Source: an uncultured Clostridium sp.
GTDB taxonomy: Bacteria; Bacillota; Clostridia; Oscillospirales; Oscillospiraceae
DNA length: 32,526 nt
Direction: 5' to 3'
NCBI GenBank assembly: GCA_904420465.1
Contig: CAJFVL010000017.1
Coordinates: forward strand, 1-32,526
The position numbers and the translations under genes were made by a program. The notes below the pieces were generated by a model. That model ran no database searches. It was not told where the DNA came from and worked only from the letters and a program-made list of their open reading frames with translations. Below, piece by piece: positions 26,042 through 32,526 of this stretch (position 1 is its first letter; every line of letters begins with the position of its first letter).

Positions 26042-27370
26042 TCACCTCTCCACCTGGATGGCGCTGGGGTAGATGCGCTCCATCCGCTCGTCGGGGAAGT
26101 GCTGGTCCAGGAAGGCTCCTAGAGCACTCTGGGAGGGCTGCTCCTCCGTGCTTCTCTCATTGTACCGGATCAGGGCCAGTCCGGACACCAGCATATTGCA
26201 CACCATAAAGACCAGAATCACCCAGGTCAGCACTTTTCCAACCCGGCGTGGAATCCGCTCGATCCACCGGGACAGAATGGGGTAGCAGCCCTTCAGCCAT
26301 ACCACCGCGGCGATCCCCCAAAAGAAGCAGTAGAGCAGGTTGATGCGCCCGCCCAGATTGAAGGGCAGGTGGCTGTAATCCCAGAACACGGCGCCGAAGG
26401 CCAGCTCGGTGCCCACCGAGCAGATGTACTCATAGGCGCCTCCCGCCACCGTGCCCACCAGAAAGACATAGCGGTCGTTCCGGTCCCGGTATTTGTAGAG
26501 GACGGCGGTGAGGAGCACCGCTCCAAACCCCCACACAACGGAGAAGGGGCCCCAGACCAGGCTGCTGCGGCTCATCCACTCCCCCATGGTGAAGCGGCAG
26601 AACACCGTCTCGATCAGGTCTCCCAGCAGAGAGGCCACAAAGAACAGGCACACCAGCTTGTCAAAGCAGCATCCCTGGGCAAACGCCGTCTTGTCCCGCA
26701 GCGTTCGGGCCGCCGCGTGCTCCCGCATGTGCTGCCGCTCCATGGCCGGGTAGGCCCGGGCCATACGGCGCTGAACGTACCTGGTGACCGCATTGTCCAG
26801 CCGCTGGGTGATGCTCCTCAGGACACGGGAGAGCTGGTCGGGCGCCCGCAGGCTCCCCTTCAGCTGAAACAGGGCGGCAAAGGAGGTGAGCACATCCAGC
26901 CCCAGCAGAATATAGACCGCCAGCAGGACGATCCGTCCCACCCCCCGGGGGATCAGACCGGTCAGCCGCACCAGCAGGGGGTTGCCCACAAACAGGCAGA
27001 ACAGGGCGGCCAGGCCCCACACCAGAGCGTATCTCAGGCTGATGTATCCCTCGAACTGAAAGCGCTCCCCACTGTAGTCCCACCACCGCTCGCCGGTGAG
27101 CTTCTGCAGGAGGACGCCGGTGAACAGTTCCACCACGGTGGCCAGAACCATGCCGAACAGGAACAGGAAAAAGGGGTCGTCCCGCAGTTCGGGCAGAAAG
27201 ACGGCAAAGAGCACCGCCGTCAGGCCGTATACCGGGGAGAAAGGGGTGCTGAGAAAGCCCCGGTTGATCAGACGGCGCCGCCGCGCCGCCGCCAGCGCGG
27301 TCTCGGCCAGCCATCCCAAAAAGGCGTAGACCAGGAAAAACCACAGCAGCTGGTAACTTGTATACTCCAT
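26042..27370 (-). CDS. putative ABC-transporter permease-like membrane protein (CmpB-type), two tandem copies of the domain
   Basis: LVYAFLGWLAETALAAARRRRLINRGFLSTPFSPVYGLTAVL...GERWWDYSGERFQFEGYISLRYALVWG and a second block VASLLGDLIETVFCRFTMGEWMSRSSLVWGPFSVVWGFGAVL...AVFWDYSHLPFNLGGRINLLYCFFWG. Confidence 0.75.
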   Translation of the reverse strand: MEYTSYQLLWFFLVYAFLGWLAETALAAARRRRLINRGFLSTPFSPVYGLTAVLFAVFLPELRDDPFFLFLFGMVLATVVELFTGVLLQKLTGERWWDYSGERFQFEGYISLRYALVWGLAALFCLFVGNPLLVRLTGLIPRGVGRIVLLAVYILLGLDVLTSFAALFQLKGSLRAPDQLSRVLRSITQRLDNAVTRYVQRRMARAYPAMERQHMREHAAARTLRDKTAFAQGCCFDKLVCLFFVASLLGDLIETVFCRFTMGEWMSRSSLVWGPFSVVWGFGAVLLTAVLYKYRDRNDRYVFLVGTVAGGAYEYICSVGTELAFGAVFWDYSHLPFNLGGRINLLYCFFWGIAAVVWLKGCYPILSRWIERIPRRVGKVLTWVILVFMVCNMLVSGLALIRYNERSTEEQPSQSALGAFLDQHFPDERMERIYPSAIQVER

Positions 27371-27411
27371 AAAGTCTCCTTCCCGCAAACTCAGGGGCAG
27401 GTCTGGGTCAG

Positions 27412-28551
27412 TTATCCGGCGAAAAAGGCCTCAATTTCACTTCGGGCAGCCTGAACGGCCCCCTGGACAAACTCCGGCTTGCCCCCGCCCCGGCCGTTGA
27501 GCGCCCCGTTCAGCTTTTTCACAAAGGGGCGCAGGTCTGCCCCCAGCTGGCCGATGGCGTAGTGGTAGGCCCCCTCCTCCCCGGAGAAGCAGGCGCACCG
27601 CCCGCCGCAGGCATGGAGCACCGCGTCACACAGCCGCCGCAGCGCGTCGGGAGACAGGCCGGGCTCGAAAAGGACCACGTCTCCCGCTCCGGCGTACTGA
27701 CCGGCCAGCTGGGCAAAGCGTGCCTCCTCCAGGGTGAGAACACGGGATTTCAACGCCCCGTTCTCCTCTAACAGGCGGCGGACCGCCGCGCCTGTTTCAA
27801 AGGGCTTGGCGGACAGCAGGTTGGATACCTGATGATTCTGCGCCGCAATTTGATTGACATAACGCAATGCCCGGCCGCCGCATACCAGTTCGATGCGCAC
27901 CCCCTGGCGAAACTTCTGGACGGAGAGCAGCTTGACCACTCCCACCTGTCCGGCGGAGGCCACATGGGTGCCGCAGCAGGCACAGCAGTCGGCCCCGGGA
28001 AAGGTGACGATGCGCACTCGTCCGGTCAGTTCCTTTTTGCTGCGGTAGTCCAGCTTCTCCAGCTCCTCCGGAGCCGGATAGGTAATCTCCACCGGCCTGT
28101 CCTGCCAGAGATATTGATTGGCCGCCTCCTCCAGCTCTTCCAGCTGCCCCTCATCCAATTCCACATTCAGGTCGATGGTAACCACCTGAGAACCCAGGTG
28201 AAAGCCCACATTGTCACAGCCCCAACAGGCATGGGCCAGACCGGAGACAATGTGTTCCCCCGAGTGCTGCTGCATCAGGTCAAAGCGGCGCTCCCAGTTG
28301 ATCTCCCCCATGACCCGCTCCCCCACCGCCAGGGGAGCCGCGCAGGTGTGGATCACCCGGCCGTCCCGCTCATGGACCTCCAGCACGGAGACGCCGCCCA
28401 GCACCCCCGTGTCCCAGGGCTGGCCGCCCCCCTCCGGGTAAAAGGCGGTGCGGTCCAGCGCCACGTCATAGCCGTTCTTTCCTTTCTCACAAGAGACTAC
28501 CTGAGCCTCAAATTGGGCAAGAAAGGCGTTTTCCTCATACAATTTTTCCAT
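27412..28551 (-). CDS. alanyl-tRNA editing protein (AlaX-like with DHHA1 domain)
   Basis: DRTAFYPEGGGQPWDTGVL...QQHSGEHIVSGL...GADCCACCGTHVASAGQVGVVKL; C-terminal DHHA1-type GGRCACFSGEEGAYHYAIGQLG...NGRGGGKPEFVQGAV. Confidence 0.92.
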   Translation of the reverse strand: MEKLYEENAFLAQFEAQVVSCEKGKNGYDVALDRTAFYPEGGGQPWDTGVLGGVSVLEVHERDGRVIHTCAAPLAVGERVMGEINWERRFDLMQQHSGEHIVSGLAHACWGCDNVGFHLGSQVVTIDLNVELDEGQLEELEEAANQYLWQDRPVEITYPAPEELEKLDYRSKKELTGRVRIVTFPGADCCACCGTHVASAGQVGVVKLLSVQKFRQGVRIELVCGGRALRYVNQIAAQNHQVSNLLSAKPFETGAAVRRLLEENGALKSRVLTLEEARFAQLAGQYAGAGDVVLFEPGLSPDALRRLCDAVLHACGGRCACFSGEEGAYHYAIGQLGADLRPFVKKLNGALNGRGGGKPEFVQGAVQAARSEIEAFFAG

Positions 28552-28642
28552 GTTGATTCCTTTCCTCTCCCCGCAAAAGGTGTGTAACAGCATACCATAT
28601 TTCCCGGAAAAAGAAAAGCCCGGGTTCTTCCGCACGCGGGAC

Positions 28643-28671
28643 TTGCCAACCGGCGGGAAAGGCGTTATAAT
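28643..28671 (+). promoter_or_regulatory. promoter TTGCCA-17-TATAAT
   Basis: TTGCCA 28643-28648, TATAAT 28666-28671. Confidence 0.7.
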
Positions 28672-28703
28672 TTTCTCAAACATTTGTATGAGGAGGGGGC
28701 GGC

Positions 28704-29102
28704 ATGACGCTGGTCCTGTGCGCCGATGACCGGGGCGGCCTGCTGTTCAACGGCCGGCGTCAGAGCCGGGACCGGGCGGTGACAGCTGACATTTTGACGG
28801 AAGGGGAGGGCGGCACCCTCTGGATGGACGCCTACTCCAAGGGCCAGTTTCCGGAGGACGCCCCCATCCGGGTCTGCGAGGCCTTCCCCCCGCCGGGTCC
28901 CGGCGACCTGTTCTTTCTGGAGCGGCAGGACCCCATCCCCCTCCTTCCCCGGGCCAGCCGGCTGATCGTCTACCGCTGGAACCGGCTGTACCCCTCGGAC
29001 CGGCGGCTTCCCCTCCCCCCCGGCGGCTGGAAGCTTCTGTCCCAGACCCAGTTTCCCGGCCATTCCCACAAGCAGATCACAAAAGAGGTATACATCCCAT
29101 GA
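28704..29102 (+). CDS. conserved small protein of unknown function
   Basis: RBS aggaggggg before ATG; 4-nt stop/start overlap with downstream lipoprotein gene. Confidence 0.7.
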   Translation: MTLVLCADDRGGLLFNGRRQSRDRAVTADILTEGEGGTLWMDAYSKGQFPEDAPIRVCEAFPPPGPGDLFFLERQDPIPLLPRASRLIVYRWNRLYPSDRRLPLPPGGWKLLSQTQFPGHSHKQITKEVYIP

Positions 29103-30001
29103 AACACATCCGATCCCTTTCCCTCTCCCTGCTCCTGCTGCTCTCCCTGCTTCTATCAGCCTGCGGAGCTCTTCCGCAGGAGCAGCAGCTGTCCTTCTCT
29201 CTGGAGGAGGTGCCCGCCTTCTCCGGCGAGCCCTATGTGGTTCTCAACGACAACCAGCCCGGCTTCACCCAGGAGGAGCGGGAAAACGACGCTTCATTTG
29301 AGGCCTACAGCCCGCTGGACTCTCTGGGGCGCTGCGGTCCCGCCTTTGCCAATATCGGCCCGGAGCTGATGCCCACCAAGGAGCGGGGTTCCATCGGCCA
29401 GGTGAAGCCCTCCGGCTGGCACACCGTAAAATATGACAGTGTGGACGGCAAATACCTCTATAACCGCTGCCACCTCATCGGTTACCAGCTTACCGCCGAG
29501 AATGCCAATGAGGAGAACCTGATCACCGGCACCCGCTACCTCAATGTAGAGGGGATGCTCCCCTTTGAAAATCTGGTGGCTGACTATATTCAGGAAACGG
29601 GCAACCATGTTCTCTACCGGGTCACTCCCGTCTTTGAAGGCTCCAATCTGGTGGCCAGCGGGGTGCAGATGGAGGCATTCTCTGTGGAGGACCAGGGGGA
29701 GGGTGTGTGCTTTCACGTCTACTGCTACAACAGCCAGCCCGGCATCACCATCGACTACGCCACCGGAGAGAGCTGGGAGACTGGAGACGAGACAGAGGAG
29801 CCCGCCGGGAGTTCCGGGGACGCCTCCACTCCGGAGGAAGGCCAGTCACACTATATTCTCAATACCAGCTCCCGGAAATTCCACCTGCCTGACTGCTCCG
29901 GGGCCGCCAGCATCAGCGCAGACAACCGGCAGGACTACACCGGCACCCGCCAGGACCTGATTGACCAGGGCTATTCCCCCTGCGGCATCTGCAAGCCGTA
30001 G
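29099..30001 (+). CDS. lipoprotein DNA/RNA non-specific endonuclease (DNA-entry nuclease-like) with C-terminal Cys/His module
   Basis: Lipobox LLSAC; YLYNRCHLIGYQLTAENANEENLITGTRYLNVEGMLPFENLVADYIQETGNHVLYRVTPVFEGSNLVASGVQMEA; tail KFHLPDCSGAASIS...GYSPCGICKP. Confidence 0.88.
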   Translation: MKHIRSLSLSLLLLLSLLLSACGALPQEQQLSFSLEEVPAFSGEPYVVLNDNQPGFTQEERENDASFEAYSPLDSLGRCGPAFANIGPELMPTKERGSIGQVKPSGWHTVKYDSVDGKYLYNRCHLIGYQLTAENANEENLITGTRYLNVEGMLPFENLVADYIQETGNHVLYRVTPVFEGSNLVASGVQMEAFSVEDQGEGVCFHVYCYNSQPGITIDYATGESWETGDETEEPAGSSGDASTPEEGQSHYILNTSSRKFHLPDCSGAASISADNRQDYTGTRQDLIDQGYSPCGICKP

Positions 30002-30069
30002 GGGCGGCGGGCAGGCAGCCCGGCTTTGCCAAAAGGAATCAAGGCCGGCCTTGCGTACAGCCTTTTTCC

Positions 30070-30093
30070 AACATGCGGCTGCAGCCGCATGTT
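30070..30093. repeat. perfect 24-bp palindrome AACATGCGGCTGCAGCCGCATGTT
   Basis: Read directly. Confidence 0.97.
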
Positions 30094-30250
30094 GACGAAC
30101 AGAGACCTTTCGCGGCGGGGAAGCTTGAGGGGGCCTGCCGCGAATGGGATCGCATGCCCGCACGGCGGGGACTTTTGCACCGCAGCGGAGGATAAAAGCA
30201 ACGGCATTGCGAAGTTTATCAAAAAAGTCCCCGGACCCTTCGACAGACTG

Positions 30251-30282
30251 AGGCGGGGCCGCCCGAGTGGGCGGCCCCGCCT
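30251..30282. repeat. perfect 14-bp hairpin aggcggggccgccc-gagt-gggcggccccgcct
   Basis: Read directly. Confidence 0.95.
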
Positions 30283-30520
30283 TGCTGCTGCATGTTCCCA
30301 ATGGTTCTTGTTCGGCTTTGGCAGGGAAAAGGGGACTGCCCCCTCTTCCGCCGTCTGCCGGGGCACGGCGCCCGGTGCTCGGCTGAAAGAAGCCTGACTT
30401 TCCGTGCCGAGTCTAGTTTGTCCTTTCTTTTTCCCTTCATCCCCGGTTAAAGGGCGGAATATTTGTCCAAACTAGCCATACAATGGTAACGCCGGAACAG
30501 GAAAGGAGAGGAGGGGCGCT

Positions 30521-30760
30521 ATGGCAGAACCGGCTCAGGTGTTCTTTTTCCGCCGTCCCCGCAGGCCCCACGAGGCGGAGCGGCAGGAGCTGATGGCCTC
30601 GCTGGCCCACACCCGGACCCTGATCAACCAGGCATACGGCGGCTTCAACACCGCCAGCGACGGGGATCTGATCGAGTCCTACGTTTTTGAAATCAACGCG
30701 CTCCAGGCCCGGTACAATTATCTGCTGCGCCGGGTCAAGGAGCTGGAGCATGACCCATGA
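30521..30760 (+). CDS. DUF2508 (YaaL-like) family protein
   Basis: 79 aa, LMASLAHTRTLINQAYGGFNTASDGDLIESYVFEINALQARYNYLLRRVKEL. Confidence 0.85.
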   Translation: MAEPAQVFFFRRPRRPHEAERQELMASLAHTRTLINQAYGGFNTASDGDLIESYVFEINALQARYNYLLRRVKELEHDP

Positions 30761-31023
30761 CGGGCCTGTCCGATCTGGGGGCCTGGGGACTGACCGGACT
30801 GCTGCTGTGCGCCGCCCTTCTGCTGCTGCGCCGCCCCCTGGTGTGGCTGCTCCGCCTGGTCCTGCGCTCCTCAGTGGGTCTGGCAGTGCTGGCCATCCTC
30901 TCCCCGCTGGGCGGCTCGATGGGAATTTCCCTGGGGGTCAATCTGGTCAATGCCCTGGTGCTGGGCCTGCTGGGGGTGCCCGGCTTCGGGCTGCTGCTCA
31001 TGCTCCAGTGGGCGCTGCGGTAA
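30757..31023 (+). CDS. bofA: pro-sigmaK processing inhibitor BofA family protein
   Basis: NLVNALVLGLLGVPGFGLLLMLQWAL BofA signature; ATGA overlap with DUF2508 gene. Confidence 0.88.
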   Translation: MTGLSDLGAWGLTGLLLCAALLLLRRPLVWLLRLVLRSSVGLAVLAILSPLGGSMGISLGVNLVNALVLGLLGVPGFGLLLMLQWALR

Positions 31024-31033
31024 CAAAGGGAAA

Positions 31034-31281
31034 GGCGGACCGCCTGAGACTGTCGAAAAAGCGGCAAGCCGCTTTTTCGAGAAAGGCTGCACGAAAGACG
31101 GACCTCGTTTTCTAATGAAAAAGTCGGCCCGTCTTTCGTGAGAGGTGTCATTTCCGAGGCGCATGTCCTCGGAAATGACGGGATTTCATTTGATTCCGCC
31201 GTCTGCGGACGGCGGAACTCCTTGCAGGAGGGCTTTTTTTGACAAGCAAAGGCGGACCGTCAAGCGGTCCGCCTTTGCTTG
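31034..31281. repeat. cluster of consecutive perfect hairpins in the bofA/SLH intergenic region
   Basis: 31053-31080 (13 bp), 31090-31140 (12 bp), 31147-31179 (13 bp), 31194-31217 (10 bp), 31218-31240 (5 bp + T7), 31243-31281 (17 bp). Confidence 0.92.
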
Positions 31282-31304
31282 CTGGCTGTGTCCTGCGGGA
31301 TGGC

Positions 31305-32523
31305 TTACCGGCCCATGACCCGGGCCATCTGGGTCATGGTGACGGCCACCTCGGCCCGGGTAGCGGTGTCCTGGGGAGCGAATGTGCCATCCTCATTGCC
31401 GCTCATCAGGCCCAGTTCATAGCAGGTCTGAACCCCCTCGGCGGCGTAGTCCGCGATGGAGGCGGCGTCGGAAAAGGAGGCTTCGCCCTCGTTCACCGCC
31501 TCGCCGGAGTGGTCATAGGCGGCCAGGAAATTGCCGAACAGGGCGGCCATATCCTGCCGGGTGATGGAGGCGTCAGGGGAAAAGGAGGTCATCCCGGCGG
31601 GGATCAGTCCGGCGCGCTGGGCCCAGTCCACATAGCTCTGGTACCACGCCCCCTCAGAGGCGGGGAGCGGCTCGCCGGAGAACTGGCTGAGCACCACCAG
31701 GAACTGGGCGTAGGTCATGTTGTCCTCGGGGCCGAAGGTGCCGTCCTCGTTGCCGGAGAACAGGCCCTTCGGGTTCCGGTTCAGGCTCAGCGGAGCCGGA
31801 GCCTTCCGCGGTGACGAAGGAAAGATAGTAGCCGCCGCCCCACATATCATCCACTCTCAGCTGGAACACACCGGATGCAGGCAGGGTAAAGCCATAGCTG
31901 ACCATCTGTTCCCCGGTGGTCAGGTTCACAACGCCGGAGAAGTTATCCCACATGGGGTCCATGGCGAAGAAGGCCGTCCCGGCGGGATAGAGATAGGCCG
32001 TCTGACTCTGGCCCTGGCTGTCTGTGACAGTGATGCTGCCGGTAGACTCTTTGTCCGTCTTTAGCCGCCCATTTCCGGGAACGGCATAGGTGGGCGGCTC
32101 CGGCTCCGGTTCGGGTTCCGGTTCAGGTTCAGGTTCCGGCTTGGGCTGGGGTTCGGGGATGGGGGCGCCCTCCGCCATGACGTAGGCCGTGGTGGTCCAG
32201 ATGCCCTGGTCAAAGGCGTTCAGCTCGTAGGCCCCGGTCTCGGGCAGGGTAAAACTCTGATTGAGGTACTGGGATTCCCCGGTAGAAAGGTTGTCGGCAT
32301 ACTGGAAGTTGGTCATGCCTGACTTGGGGGTAAAGACCGTTCCGGCGGGGTAGAGGTACACGGTGTGGCTCTCCCCGTCCTGATCGGTGACGGTAGCGGT
32401 GCCGGAACTGGGGTTGCTGGCCTGCAGCAGGGAGTTGTCCGGCAGGTCATAGGCCAGGGTGGAGACGGTCAGCATCCCCAGCACCATGACCGCGGCCAGG
32501 ACGCGCGAGAGAAATTTCTTCAT
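31305..32523 (-). pseudogene. SLH-domain secreted protein, reading frame disrupted near 31763-31775
   Basis: N-terminal ORF (31654..32523: signal peptide, two ~95-aa repeats, EP linker) runs into nonsense after EPEPEPEG; the SLH half (GLFSGNEDGTFGPEDNMTYAQF...VMGR) continues in another frame (31305..31850). Confidence 0.7.
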
Positions 32524-32526
32524 GTT

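Noticed and set aside
30026-30397. 123-aa ORF in the intergenic region
   Set aside because: No RBS, composition dictated by palindromes and hairpins; likely a spurious ORF in a structured or repeat sequence.
30320-30520. Possible SRP/4.5S-type RNA upstream of DUF2508-bofA
   Set aside because: Looked for the conserved domain IV GGUCAGGxCCxGAxGGxAGCAGC-type motif and did not find it.

Overview
The window is about 32.5 kb of GC-rich chromosome, probably from a Firmicute of the Oscillospiraceae/Clostridia type (inferred from gene content and codon usage). It divides into two parts. (1) Positions 1 to ~5240 look like one end of an integrative element or phage-satellite-like island. It contains a minus-strand cluster of small coupled ORFs, a DUF3987 primase/helicase-like gene, an excisionase/HTH gene, a divergent XRE-type regulator and a tyrosine integrase that abuts the 3' end of an initiator tRNA-fMet. 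(2) Positions ~5241 to 32526 look like core chromosome: tRNA-fMet and tRNA-Leu, ylmH, VOC, DUF896, DegV, AI-2E permease, HtrA-like protease, DEAD-box helicase, PspC, GNAT, gdhA, a sigma factor module, an aconitase-X/LarA-like/GntR catabolic operon, an FMN riboswitch with ribD-ribE-ribBA-ribH, a CmpB-type membrane protein, an AlaX-like editing protein, a nuclease lipoprotein, DUF2508-bofA, and a disrupted SLH-domain protein. The observations I would follow up first are these. The DUF3987 gene carries perfect 9-bp tandem repeats at its 5' end and the inverse-complement repeats at its 3' end. A candidate counter-transcribed small RNA lies in the leader of the same gene. Two fully overlapping divergent promoters form a switch between the regulator and the excisionase. 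A LarA-like protein keeps the nickel-pincer residues and sits in an operon with aconitase X and a likely GntR operator. Two intergenic regions near 30-31 kb are dense in perfect hairpins. No database search was run; all family names are from recognition of the translated sequence.
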